From assembly GCA_003215435.1 (NCBI GenBank), contig QCKJ01000001.1, forward strand, positions 1 through 64,000: a stretch of 64,000 nucleotides of DNA, given 5' to 3'. A program made the translations under genes and the position numbers. The notes under the pieces were generated by a model that saw only the letters and a program-made list of their open reading frames with translations, did not search any database and was not told where the DNA came from. Of this stretch, positions 31,218-40,905 are shown in pieces (the first letter of the stretch is position 1; the number at the start of each line of letters is the position of its first letter). This stretch comes from Prochlorococcus sp. AG-409-M05. GTDB taxonomy: Bacteria; Cyanobacteriota; Cyanobacteriia; PCC-6307; Cyanobiaceae.

Positions 31218-33410
31218 TCAACTCTCGAAGTCCCTAAGAGTGTCCCAAAGGATGATCGATCTGCCTTTATAATAACGAACACCCCAGTTGAACTGTTCGC
31301 CATGCCAATCTATTAATTCTTGTACAAACTCATTATCAAATTCCCATGTTTTTTCTCCACTTTTATCAAGGCAAAAGTTCTTTACCCATGCAGCACCAGA
31401 AAAATTTCTTGTAGGACTATGATTGACTTCTTCTAAATGTATATCAAAGGTCTCCAAGTAGTCTTTACTAAATCCGAGGTTAGGTTCCTCGCCTAGATCA
31501 ACATTTGTTGTTTCATTTGCTGCATGCAATTTTGCAAAAGCCCTAGGATAAGAATACTCTGAACTAGTTTGGCCTTCTGGGTTGATTACATCAATATCAA
31601 ACGTACGCAAATAATAATGTCCTGTTTCCCTACTATAAATAAGAAATGTTCTACTAGCAGAAGGATTAAGTGTTGAGTTTAGCGGGAGTGGCTTTACCTT
31701 ATAGCCAACTCCAACAATTTCTATATCTCTAACTTCATCATCTGCAGCAAGAGCTTGTTGGCCCAAAAAAGGAATCAAGTTTGAATTCGAGTCTAAGATT
31801 AGATTCACCATCTTATCTTCACAGGCAGAACAATTACTTAAAGTATTTTTAATCCATCCGTAAGTAGATCTACTAGTCACAATCATTCCAGCGCCTTCAG
31901 CTCCTGGATAAGAATTTGTTAGCTGAACAAATTGATTTTCTCTTTCAGGACTAGGTCTTACAGATAAAAATGTCAGTTTTGGTCCATAAATGAAAGCTGA
32001 AAACTTTTCCGACTCCGTAGAATTATCACCTGTATTGTCTATCAGGAAACTACTTCCTGGTAATTGATCATTATCAATCGGATTTTGATAATCAGTGAAA
32101 TCACTACTTGTTTTAAATTTAACCCCACCAGATGTATCATCAAGATCGATATCATTACAAACTATCTTATTTCCATTAACAGCAGTTTTCTGCTTAAAAA
32201 GTATAGTTAAGTTCTGTGGTTTTCCTGAGCCACAAGGTTCTGTGGAGTTTCTATGACAAAAGATTCCTTGATGACTTATATCAATATCTCCCATTATTTC
32301 CAAAATAACTTTCGAGTTATCTGTTGTAGATATCTCAAATTTAGAGCCTGGTCCTTTAGCATAAAGGGAATGAATGCGATATACCTTTTCCGAGGAACTA
32401 TCAGCAGTAAGAGTACAATTAGTATCCTCTCTCTGAATTACTGCAGGAGTGCAAATCAAGATCCCTAAGTCCTCTACATTGGAAAGCCTGGGCTGTTTTG
32501 GTAATCCTAAAGGTTGCACCCAAATACCCCCCTTGGTTATTGCAGAAAGATCAGTTTCCCAGTCCTCTATGTCCTGGGCAATATCGTAACAATCAGAACT
32601 ATCTTCTAAATTTCTTCTCCATATTATGGAACCTACAGCTTCATTTTCTGCTGTAATATTTAAGTCTCCTAGGAATAAAGACTCTTCACCATCTGACTGG
32701 TTTTCACCTACAGATAAGAATCCAAATCCTCCTTCTGGAATAACACTATCTACTTGTATGTTCACTCTCAATTTATTGGAGGCTGTTATTTTCTTATCAA
32801 GATTATTGGTCTCTGCTTTTCCTTCAATTAATATTGAGCTTACACCATATTGTTCTGTGCCTGTGTAATTCGTAGATATAGCTTTAAAAGTTTGATTAAA
32901 ATCTCTTCTGGAATCATCTAACTCAAACCCGATAGATTGTTCATCATCAACAAGTTCCGTGAAAGTCTCTATGGTTGGATCCCAATCAATACTGACTCCA
33001 TTATGCGTACACATTGGTGCTTTCTGTCGTCCATAGCAATCAGTTAACCCCTGACCTTCACACCATTCATCATCTGGCCAATATTCTTTAGAAGGGTTTG
33101 GGCATCTAAGGCCAGTGCATTCATTTACTATTTCTTGATTGAAATCAATAGGCCAGAAATAGTGATACAAGCCCACTTCGCTACTATCGTTAAGTAAACT
33201 CCTGATTAGTGTTATTCCGGAAGAGGAAGATGCTTTAGCTAGCAATTCTTGTCTGTTAACTCTTGACCCAACAAGCCCTAAAATTGAAGCTGCCATAAGG
33301 CCGCTTACGCCAACTGCGATTCCAACTCCAAGAATCAGGACTTGTGGTATAGCAAATCCTTTGTTTTTCCTATTTAAAAAATATAATTTATCTTTATTAG
33401 GAAGATTCAT
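31218..33410 (-). CDS. Large PilX-like minor pilin component (730 aa)
   Basis: N-terminal KG|FAIPQVLILGVGIAVGVSGLMAASILGLVGSRV prepilin-like helix; large Cys-containing extracellular region; in minor-pilin operon. Confidence 0.7.
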   Translation of the reverse strand: MNLPNKDKLYFLNRKNKGFAIPQVLILGVGIAVGVSGLMAASILGLVGSRVNRQELLAKASSSSGITLIRSLLNDSSEVGLYHYFWPIDFNQEIVNECTGLRCPNPSKEYWPDDEWCEGQGLTDCYGRQKAPMCTHNGVSIDWDPTIETFTELVDDEQSIGFELDDSRRDFNQTFKAISTNYTGTEQYGVSSILIEGKAETNNLDKKITASNKLRVNIQVDSVIPEGGFGFLSVGENQSDGEESLFLGDLNITAENEAVGSIIWRRNLEDSSDCYDIAQDIEDWETDLSAITKGGIWVQPLGLPKQPRLSNVEDLGILICTPAVIQREDTNCTLTADSSSEKVYRIHSLYAKGPGSKFEISTTDNSKVILEIMGDIDISHQGIFCHRNSTEPCGSGKPQNLTILFKQKTAVNGNKIVCNDIDLDDTSGGVKFKTSSDFTDYQNPIDNDQLPGSSFLIDNTGDNSTESEKFSAFIYGPKLTFLSVRPSPERENQFVQLTNSYPGAEGAGMIVTSRSTYGWIKNTLSNCSACEDKMVNLILDSNSNLIPFLGQQALAADDEVRDIEIVGVGYKVKPLPLNSTLNPSASRTFLIYSRETGHYYLRTFDIDVINPEGQTSSEYSYPRAFAKLHAANETTNVDLGEEPNLGFSKDYLETFDIHLEEVNHSPTRNFSGAAWVKNFCLDKSGEKTWEFDNEFVQELIDWHGEQFNWGVRYYKGRSIILWDTLRDFES

Positions 33411-33525
33411 TTTTAATTAGAGATTCTAAGTAATTAAGAATGATCTTAATAATCAAGAAACGTGGAGCAATATATTACTTATACACGAATCTTAAAGCCT
33501 TATAACTCAAATATAATTTGATATA

Positions 33526-34224
33526 TTAACAAGTCTTCCAATCCTTAATACCTTTCCCTGGAGGCTCACCTGTTGCGGGGTCACCATCTGTGTCCTTAGA
33601 GCTACGTTCTTCAACTACCGCAACTGACATTGTTGGGTTATAGCAACCAGCAACTCCACTGCCATTGGTGTCGAACGTTCTTCCATTGGGATTGGCTAGT
33701 ACCTGGAAAATGTCACAAACACCCGCATCCGGATTGGCAGAACAATCACCACCGTCCTCAAGTCTTCTAAGTTGTACGAAATAATGTCCCGATGACGAAA
33801 AGAACTCTGTTTCCTGTCCTTGAACTGACTCAGGAATCGACCCCTTACAAACTGAACCACCCTCGTCGTCTACATCGCCATGGGTACATGCCTGAAATCT
33901 TGCATACTCTGATAAATCAGAGGCATCTTGAGGTAAGTTTCCATACTCAGTTTGATAAGCCGTAGCAGCCTTTATCATCGAAGCAACAATTGCTGAAGCC
34001 TCCTTTTGCTTTGCTTTATCAGCTGCAGACATGAATTGGGGTATTGCTATAGAAGAAAGAATTCCAATCATCATGACAACAACAATCAACTCAACCAGAG
34101 TGAAGCCCTCTTCATTCTTCAACTGGTTCAAAGAAAGTCCCCTAATCTTGTTAAACCTGATCTTAGGGCTTAGGAATAAAGGCTTATCAATTAAGCCTTT
34201 ATCATTGCGTGATCTTGCATTCAT
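33526..34224 (-). CDS. pilA: Type IV pilin (PilA-like)
   Basis: EG|FTLVELIVVVMMIGILSSIAIPQFMSAADKAKQKEASAIVASMIKAATAYQTEYG. Confidence 0.92.
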   Translation of the reverse strand: MNARSRNDKGLIDKPLFLSPKIRFNKIRGLSLNQLKNEEGFTLVELIVVVMMIGILSSIAIPQFMSAADKAKQKEASAIVASMIKAATAYQTEYGNLPQDASDLSEYARFQACTHGDVDDEGGSVCKGSIPESVQGQETEFFSSSGHYFVQLRRLEDGGDCSANPDAGVCDIFQVLANPNGRTFDTNGSGVAGCYNPTMSVAVVEERSSKDTDGDPATGEPPGKGIKDWKTC

Positions 34225-34586
34225 TTTTAAACGAGCCCCTTTCGAATAATCGTATCTAGCTATTCTAGCAAAAAATCAGTTTCCAGGCTTTAACAGGAAT
34301 AGCTACTAATGCGAGTTAAAAGAGATGTTTGAGTGGTGAAAAGCGTTTTGAGCAGGCCATCGAGATTCATGGAGTCTTTTCAAAAAAAAACTATTACTTC
34401 AAATAAGGGGACATTACAAACAACCTAGGATTGACAAGAGGGGTTAACGGGCCAATGAAATTGGCTTATTAAAAACAATTGCCATCTGTTTATTTATTGG
34501 ATGAACTCTCTCTAAAGGAATCCTTATAGGCTTGGGAATTTTTCATTGGAGCTGATATCTATTAGACAATCCTTAATAAGGGTAAT

Positions 34587-34871
34587 TCATGAAACAGTTT
34601 CTTCAACACTGATTTTCTTGCCATAGATCAACTTCAGAGAAAGTATTGTCAAGTTGAGGATAAAAGTAATTATGTTAGCTATTAAAACTGGTAGAGAGTT
34701 TGTCTGAATTGCATAGATAATCCAGAACAAGAGTCCAGTGATGAACATCAATAGCATCACTGTTGATACATCCTCTGCCCTCTTAGTCCTCCAGGTCTTT
34801 ATAACTTGAGGTAAAAAAGCAACAGTCGTTAGGGCAGCAGCGATGAACCCGTAAACATCTGGACTAATCAC
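34587..34871 (-). CDS. SemiSWEET/PQ-loop sugar transporter
   Basis: Three-TM MtN3-like: GFIAAALTTVAFLPQVIKTWRTKRAEDVSTVML. Confidence 0.9.
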   Translation of the reverse strand: MISPDVYGFIAAALTTVAFLPQVIKTWRTKRAEDVSTVMLLMFITGLLFWIIYAIQTNSLPVLIANIITFILNLTILSLKLIYGKKISVEETVS

Positions 34872-35275
34872 TAGTTCTTCATCGTTGATAAGCGGTAAGC
34901 CAAATCATCAACTCTCTTTTGGTTAACTCCCATATCTCCTATGCCAACTCTCGATTCAGACCTAACTTGAATAACCCCTTTTTCTGGAAGTGCTTTTAAT
35001 AAAAGGTCATCGGTATATCTTCTTGATTTAGTTTTAGCTTCTGCATGAATATACAAATCAGTCTGTTCGACAATTTTAGTTCTAGGAGTACTAGCAACTG
35101 CCTCTACAGCTTTTTTAAATGAAGTCTCAACATCACTCACTTCCCAGTTCACTCGAACGCAATGAGTCACAACAACGCACTTAGGAAGCTCTTCAGTGTC
35201 GAGAGCTGCCAGAACAGGACTGCCATTCAAAAGCAACAGCAATAAAGCAATAGAAGTCAGTATGATTCTTTTCAT
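34871..35275 (-). CDS. DUF1499 family secreted protein
   Basis: Signal peptide; DLYIHAEAKTKSRRYTDDLLLKALPEKGVIQVRSESRVGIGDMGVNQKRVDDL typical of DUF1499; start at MKRII. Confidence 0.85.
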   Translation of the reverse strand: MKRIILTSIALLLLLLNGSPVLAALDTEELPKCVVVTHCVRVNWEVSDVETSFKKAVEAVASTPRTKIVEQTDLYIHAEAKTKSRRYTDDLLLKALPEKGVIQVRSESRVGIGDMGVNQKRVDDLAYRLSTMKN

Positions 35276-35388
35276 TAGTTTGAGTGAGGCAATATGGTTG
35301 ATAGTCTGCCAACATAAGGGAACGAAAGCATTAAACAATTGCTATAGGAGCTATTAATTAAGTTAACTGCTAACTGATGAACACGTAA

Positions 35389-35610
35389 ATGTCTTTGCGC
35401 CATCCGCTATTTCATAGAACCATTAGGGCTCTATTTATTGATGTGCAAGAAGCAGGTTATGAGCACCCAACTCTTGAAAACATCAATGCATTTAGAGATG
35501 AATTACTACAAGAACTCGAGGAAGGGATCCTCCCAATCATCGACAAATGTTGCTATAAGAATCCATCCATCAAAAGAGATGAAGAGGAGTCAGATATTCC
35601 TCAATGCTGA
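35389..35610 (+). CDS. Small hypothetical protein (73 aa)
   Basis: ORF track; coding-like. Confidence 0.5.
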   Translation: MSLRHPLFHRTIRALFIDVQEAGYEHPTLENINAFRDELLQELEEGILPIIDKCCYKNPSIKRDEEESDIPQC

Positions 35611-35661
35611 AATCGGTCAAAATAGCTAAAAGAGAACATTTATTTGGACGAAGAATATTTC

Positions 35662-35815
35662 TCGTTCAAGCTCTTATAAAACTTCCTGACTTTCCGCAAA
35701 TCCCTTCTAGTGCAATCAAATGACTGAAATCAACTACTGGCTAATGAACAGTGATAGGTCATTAACACCACTGGATTCCACAAAGTCCCAAAACCCTGTT
35801 CAAACTTTTCAAATC
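35662..35815 (+). repeat. Dispersed intergenic repeat, copy A
   Basis: aaacttcctgactttccgc...tgactgaaatcaactactggctaatgaacagtgatag...cctgttcaaactttt. Confidence 0.65.
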
Positions 35816-36256
35816 ATGAAAAATATGAGGAACTTACTAATTGCCTGCCTGATTGCAACAACATTTTTTCTTACTCCAGTTTCAGCAATTGCATCCGCAG
35901 CAGAGCTATCACCTGCTGTGTCAACTTTAAGTAAGAAGTTTTCAGAGAGTTTCTGTACGTCTATTGGGAAGGGAATGACTCTAGACAAGGCTGGTCAAAG
36001 GGCTGTCGTTCAACTTTCAACACAACTTTCACAAGGCATATTCTTCTCGCCGGTCATGAATGAACTCATGTCTACTGAGAAAGAAAACTTGGCTACTTCA
36101 CTATCCAATAATATTTTTGATGAATGTGGAAACGACCTGGGAGGCACCAAAGAAGGGCTTGAGAGTTATCTCACTCAATTAGCAAGTAAAGTTCCAGACA
36201 AATCTAAGGGTTTGAATCTACCGCAAGTTCGGCAGAGAGAACCTTTAAAGCAATAA
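35816..36256 (+). CDS. Hypothetical secreted protein
   Basis: Signal peptide MKNMRNLLIACLIATTFFLTPVSAIASA; the ORF-track N-terminus (35720) lies in a dispersed repeat and is probably non-coding. Confidence 0.6.
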   Translation: MKNMRNLLIACLIATTFFLTPVSAIASAAELSPAVSTLSKKFSESFCTSIGKGMTLDKAGQRAVVQLSTQLSQGIFFSPVMNELMSTEKENLATSLSNNIFDECGNDLGGTKEGLESYLTQLASKVPDKSKGLNLPQVRQREPLKQ

Positions 36257-36438
36257 TCATCGCCTAACATACTTTTCCTTTTTGGACTACGAGCTACTAA
36301 CCTCAAAGGACTAGAATTACTCAAAGCTCAAAACTGGATAATTGAGTTAAAAAAGAAGTTTCCTAATTCAAGCAAGTATCTAATTCCAAGAAACTTCTCT
36401 AACCTCTTTTATCGCAATGGCTGGGTCAATATCTCACT

Positions 36439-37116
36439 TTGGCTAATAAGCACTTAAAAGCTTTTTATCCCAATGGATCAGAAAGAATCCAAAAAACCTT
36501 TTCAAACTTTTTCTGGAGCTTAATGACTTCTAGCAATAAGGTCCCAAAAGACAATTGGCAGTATCTCTTACCTTTCGCCGCTTGCTCAATTTGTTTTGTA
36601 GCAACAGATCTCTTTGGAATTATTGAGAAGTCAAGACTTGCCTATTGGTCTGGAGGCTTACAAGTAGAGCCATACAGAGTCATTACGTCGCACTTCATTC
36701 ATGGTGATGCAAAACATTTACTGGCAAATACGTTCGGGATTATTGTTGCTAGATATTGCCTAAAGAACTTAAGACTAAAAAGCAACTCTTTCTTCCTTTT
36801 ACTAGTCGGCTTATTGATACCTCTCCAGACACTGATCTGTTGGTTCGTTGATATTTTCTTTTTTAGAAACCCAATGTCTTTAGCCATTGGATTCAGTGGA
36901 ATTCTCTACGGAGTTGACGCATTTATCCTCCTCGCATCAATTTATGGAAAGCAACGTTTTGTCGGCCTGAACATTTCTCTGAGAAAAGACCCACAGGTAT
37001 GTCAAACAATGATGGTTCTAACAAGTATTGGCATTGCTTGGTCTCTTCTTCCTGGCATCAGTCTGCTTGGACATATAGCAGGCTTTATCGCAGGAGCACT
37101 TTTGTTTCTCCTTTAG
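36439..37116 (+). CDS. Rhomboid family intramembrane protease
   Basis: ITSHFIHGDAKHLLANTFG, GFSGILYGVDAF (GxSG), GHIAGFIAGALL (catalytic His). Confidence 0.88.
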   Translation: MANKHLKAFYPNGSERIQKTFSNFFWSLMTSSNKVPKDNWQYLLPFAACSICFVATDLFGIIEKSRLAYWSGGLQVEPYRVITSHFIHGDAKHLLANTFGIIVARYCLKNLRLKSNSFFLLLVGLLIPLQTLICWFVDIFFFRNPMSLAIGFSGILYGVDAFILLASIYGKQRFVGLNISLRKDPQVCQTMMVLTSIGIAWSLLPGISLLGHIAGFIAGALLFLL

Positions 37117-37213
37117 GGCGAAGGGGAACTCAACAACAACCCAGCATTTTGAACTCGGTTGATAAGACTTCATAAAATGGCAAATTTACTAAAAGGTCAT
37201 AGCAAGAAATTTC

Positions 37214-38506
37214 ATGACTTACTCTACATTTCGTCCTCTACCAAAGACAGGGGCACTAACTGGAATACTTGAGGCTCTGGAATTTTCCCGCAATCCCGAC
37301 TTTGCTAAGAGGCGATTTGATCGTCTTGGAAATATTTTTGAAACATCAATGCTTGGACAGCCAATGGTGTTCATCCAGGGAAGCAAAGCTATTAATGACC
37401 TCTTATCTCAACCAGAAGCCATTGAAGGTTGGTGGCCAGAGAGTGTCAAACAACTATTGGGTAGCCATTCATTAGCGAACCGCAATGGAGTAGCTCATAA
37501 AGCTCGAAGAAGAGTAATAGCCCAATTATTCTCATCTTCAGCACTTCAACACTACAGCCCTGGGATTATCAACCTGGTTAATGAGCTCAGCGAAGAACTG
37601 AAAGAAGCAAAAACACCTCTACCTTTGGCAAAGAGAATGCGACGTTTCGCTTTTTCCGTGATCGCCACTACGGTCCTAGGGTTAGAAGGTAATGATCGCG
37701 ACAAGTTGTTTGCTGATTTCGAGATCTGGACCAAAGCTCTCTTCTCAATTCCGATACCCCTTCCAGGCAGTCCGTTTAACAAAGCGCTTAAAGCACGAAA
37801 ACGTTTACTTAAAAAACTTCAAACAGTGCTTGTCCAACCTGTCAATAGCAAAGGTGGCTTGGATTTACTTGCTGGAGGACTTGATGAGGCAGGCATTCCT
37901 CTCACAGATGAAGACCTAGGAGAGCAACTCCTTCTGCTTTTGTTTGCTGGTTACGAAACCACAGCTTCTGCTCTGAGTTGCTTAATGCGAGAGTTGTATC
38001 TCAATCAAAAAGTGGAGGAATGGCTTCTTGAGGAGATTGATCGCCTTGATTGGCCTCCCGCACCTAAGGATGCAACTAGCGCCTACGATCCATCCAATGC
38101 TCCAAGGCTTAACGCCATCGTGAATGAAGTCTTGAGGCTCACCCCACCAGTAGGTGGTTTCTTTCGCCTCACCAAACAATCTTTGTTCATAGACAATATT
38201 GTTATACCGAAAAACCGTGTTGTTCAGGTGGCTTTAGCTGCCTCTAACCGTCATGGCATCGATGACTTAGAAACCTTTCGACCACAACGTCACCTAGAAA
38301 ATAAATCTTCTTTAAACCTGATCCCTTTCGGTGGAGGCGAGCGTGTGTGCCTAGGCAAGTCACTGGCTGAACTTGAGATCCGATTAATGGTGGTTGGATT
38401 ATTAAGCAAATTACGACTTGCCGTAATTCCTGATCAAGACTTCTCCCTACGTCAACTCCCTAGTCCATCTCCTAGAGATGAGTTATTGGTAAAAGTACAG
38501 GCCTAA
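37214..38506 (+). CDS. Cytochrome P450
   Basis: FAGYETTAS I-helix, FGGGERVCLGKSLAELEIRL heme-Cys motif. Confidence 0.95.
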   Translation: MTYSTFRPLPKTGALTGILEALEFSRNPDFAKRRFDRLGNIFETSMLGQPMVFIQGSKAINDLLSQPEAIEGWWPESVKQLLGSHSLANRNGVAHKARRRVIAQLFSSSALQHYSPGIINLVNELSEELKEAKTPLPLAKRMRRFAFSVIATTVLGLEGNDRDKLFADFEIWTKALFSIPIPLPGSPFNKALKARKRLLKKLQTVLVQPVNSKGGLDLLAGGLDEAGIPLTDEDLGEQLLLLLFAGYETTASALSCLMRELYLNQKVEEWLLEEIDRLDWPPAPKDATSAYDPSNAPRLNAIVNEVLRLTPPVGGFFRLTKQSLFIDNIVIPKNRVVQVALAASNRHGIDDLETFRPQRHLENKSSLNLIPFGGGERVCLGKSLAELEIRLMVVGLLSKLRLAVIPDQDFSLRQLPSPSPRDELLVKVQA

Positions 38507-38545
38507 TTGGAATTGGTTTTCTACTAAATTCTGAAAATCGAGAGG

Positions 38546-38700
38546 CTATCCGAACTCCTTTCAAACCACTAGTTTTCGCTGAGATCCCATGTAGGGAAGA
38601 TGCCTAGCTATTGATTCATAAACACTTATAAGCTACTTACACCAAGGACTTAGCAGAAGTTTCTAAACCTATTCGAACTTTTGAAACTCTTAATTCATCA
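38546..38700 (+). repeat. Dispersed intergenic repeat, copy D
   Basis: ctatccgaactcctttcaaaccactagttttcgctgagatcc...tttctaaacctattcgaacttttgaaactcttaattcatc. Confidence 0.6.
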
Positions 38701-38782
38701 GATGTTGAGCCAAGCTAAGAGCGATGCAAATTCCAACGCCTACCTCCCAAATCAAAGCTTTATTTCTCAGAAGCCAACGCAT
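38690..38782 (-). CDS. Putative 30-aa membrane micro-ORF, copy 1
   Basis: MRWLLRNKALIWEVGVGICIALSLAQHLMN*; 20/30 identical and same length as copy at 62333-62425. Confidence 0.35.
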   Translation of the reverse strand: MRWLLRNKALIWEVGVGICIALSLAQHLMN

Positions 38783-38904
38783 CGGATTCTTACCAATGAG
38801 AAGGAGCATCATTCATGAAATGCCAACCAGCCCATGCCACTAACTGCAAACCACCATTAACATGACAATGACAATAAACACCATCACTGATCCTTAATTC
38901 AAAA

Positions 38905-39345
38905 ATGCGACGTTTTTTACTATTTGCTCTAACTGCTGGAATTGCGTTACCTCTCGTCGCCTGTAGTTCAAAGAAAGAAATATCTGAAAATGTTGAACCT
39001 GTAGTGGTTGAAACTCTTATAAGTGCGACTGAGTCTTGGAATGGAGATTCTTATGACTATCCAAAAGGCAAAGCCCAAATGACACTTCAGCGAATAACAG
39101 CCCAACCAGGTTTTAAAACCCCACTTCATTCCCACTCTCAACCAGGAATTGCGTATGTGGTGAAAGGTAATCTTTGCTGTGGGACCCTAAATGGCAAAGA
39201 ATTAAAAGTAGGCCCTGGAGAAAGCTTCGCCACTCCTCAAGACAGTGTCCATTATTGCGAAAGCGTTGGGGATGAAGCTGCACTAGTTTTTGTCGCTTCT
39301 GCAGGAGTCAAAGGACAGGAAGTAACTGTTCCTTATAACAAGTAA
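38905..39345 (+). CDS. Cupin-domain lipoprotein
   Basis: Lipobox LPLVAC; cupin motif KTPLHSHSQPGIAYVVKGNL...VGPGESFATPQDSVHYCESVGDEAA. Confidence 0.85.
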   Translation: MRRFLLFALTAGIALPLVACSSKKEISENVEPVVVETLISATESWNGDSYDYPKGKAQMTLQRITAQPGFKTPLHSHSQPGIAYVVKGNLCCGTLNGKELKVGPGESFATPQDSVHYCESVGDEAALVFVASAGVKGQEVTVPYNK

Positions 39346-39494
39346 GCAGTCATGTCTTGGACTCAACAACCAAAACCGCCCATTTTTATCCATTTGACCG
39401 AAGGTCTCATACAAACCTTAATGACTAAGGACATAGAACTAAGAGATACGTAGAGGAAAAAGCAGCTAGCTTCTTAGTTAATGAGATCTAGAAA

Positions 39495-39689
39495 ATGACT
39501 GGTATGACAGGACTCTTTTTTTTATTATTGAAGCCCATGTTGTTCTTGACTCTTAAAAAGCTGTTCAAGAAGCAAATGAAGGCTTGGATTGTTTCTGCTT
39601 TAGAATGGTTAGCCCTTCAAACAGACAACAATATTGATGATGCAATAGTCAGAAAGGTTAAAGCAGCAATGAAGCTAGGAGTCGTGTGA
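39495..39689 (+). CDS. Small hypothetical protein (64 aa)
   Basis: ORF track. Confidence 0.4.
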   Translation: MTGMTGLFFLLLKPMLFLTLKKLFKKQMKAWIVSALEWLALQTDNNIDDAIVRKVKAAMKLGVV

Positions 39690-39786
39690 AAAGAGCTATT
39701 CACTTTTTTTTATCAAAAAGTCCCGAATCCAGGCAAGTCAATTGACGAGAGATATTTGATTTCACTATCACAACTTGAAAGTAGTC

Positions 39787-39921
39787 ATGAACGATGTCAT
39801 GTCAGGTAAAGACTTTTTCATGCCAGAGTCGATAGTAAAAGATACAGTCTTAAGACAAAGAGCAGTGAGAGGAGAAATAAGCATTAAAGCGGATTGTAAT
39901 TATGTATCAACCGCTACATAA
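39787..39921 (+). CDS. Small ORF (44 aa) ending inside a perfect inverted repeat
   Basis: MNDVMSGKDFFMPESIVKDTVLRQRAVRGEISIKADCNYVSTAT*. Confidence 0.3.
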   Translation: MNDVMSGKDFFMPESIVKDTVLRQRAVRGEISIKADCNYVSTAT

Positions 39922-39928
39922 TTACAAT
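39893..39928. repeat. Perfect 14-bp inverted repeat, 8-nt loop
   Basis: ATTGTAATTATGTA-TCAACCGC-TACATAATTACAAT. Confidence 0.9.
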
Positions 39929-40169
39929 AGTAACTCGGAGGGATTCATGGTCGACACTCCGCCTGAGTATTAAGCAAAAGCGAACAAGCTTCTGGTCCCT
40001 GCTCCAACAGTCTTATTTCATAAGTGGGCTGGTCATCAATGCTCGCAAAAGCATTGATGACACTCCTTTGCATTGTCGAGGTGCCCTTAATGGAGGTTTT
40101 ATCAGCCTTACACCTAGATATTTGGCCCCAGGCGATCAATAGCAACAAGCTTCTCTAAAAACTGAAATC

Positions 40170-40218
40170 AAAACTGACCATTCATTCTTCCTTGAGGGAG
40201 AAATAATGGTCAGTTTTT
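40170..40218 (+). terminator. Rho-independent-like terminator
   Basis: AAAACTGACCATT ... AATGGTCAGTTTTT, 13-bp stem running into a T-tract. Confidence 0.6.
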
Positions 40219-40362
40219 GTTATTTAATAGAAAATCTAATTAACATTTGAGTCTGCTTTTTATGTCTCAATCAGTAAATTAGGTACTTTATATTTAGTAA
40301 TGTGATTGTTATAAAAATAGAATCAGTGCTAACTTCCTGGTCGAGTTAAGTACGTGCAGCTT

Positions 40363-40524
40363 ATGGGAACCGCTGACTTCCATTTAACACATGATCTCAA
40401 CATCGAGACCGATGCTATTGATGAGTATTTTGAATGTATTACTGCTTGCTCTTTAACTGATCAAGGCATCAATTGCTTAACTCAATGCATTGATGTTCAT
40501 TTAAAGAAGGAGGCCGAAAAATGA
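40363..40524 (+). CDS. Small Cys-containing hypothetical protein (53 aa)
   Basis: MGTADFHLTHDLNIETDAIDEYFECITACSLTDQGINCLTQCIDVHLKKEAEK*; ATGA overlap with next ORF. Confidence 0.6.
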   Translation: MGTADFHLTHDLNIETDAIDEYFECITACSLTDQGINCLTQCIDVHLKKEAEK

Positions 40525-40856
40525 TCACTACAAAGCCTCTTTTCATAAGTACTCAAGGTGGTTCAATTACTTGCTTTAAAAACCATTCTGGTCGAATCTT
40601 TCGTTCTTGCTCAAGGAGTCGTTGTGTGTTCTCAGGTGACCTGCACTCTGCGAAAGCATATTTAGAAATTTTAGAGAGAAAAAAAAGTAACTTACTGGCT
40701 GGAGCAAAGGAAAAGATCCCAGCTCAACGCAAAACTACACTGAAATGGTCTGACAATGGCGAGCTCTCAGCAATAGACATGGCAAGAATTCTTAATCGAC
40801 TGGAGAACCCAGAACTCACCGAGTGTGATCTGGCTTGCAATATCTATGACGTCTAA
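40521..40856 (+). CDS. Hypothetical protein (111 aa)
   Basis: ORF track; translationally coupled to 40363-40524. Confidence 0.6.
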   Translation: MITTKPLFISTQGGSITCFKNHSGRIFRSCSRSRCVFSGDLHSAKAYLEILERKKSNLLAGAKEKIPAQRKTTLKWSDNGELSAIDMARILNRLENPELTECDLACNIYDV

Positions 40857-40905
40857 TGATTATATCTAGTATCATTCTAAGAAGAAGTACGATTAGGAGA
40901 CAAAG

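Noticed and set aside
35720-35815. N-terminal extension of ORF 35720..36256
   Set aside because: The extension is made of dispersed repeat copy A; a signal peptide starts at 35816
39945-40148. 67-aa minus ORF
   Set aside because: Overlaps a hairpin-rich region; composition unconvincing; treated as possible RNA locus instead
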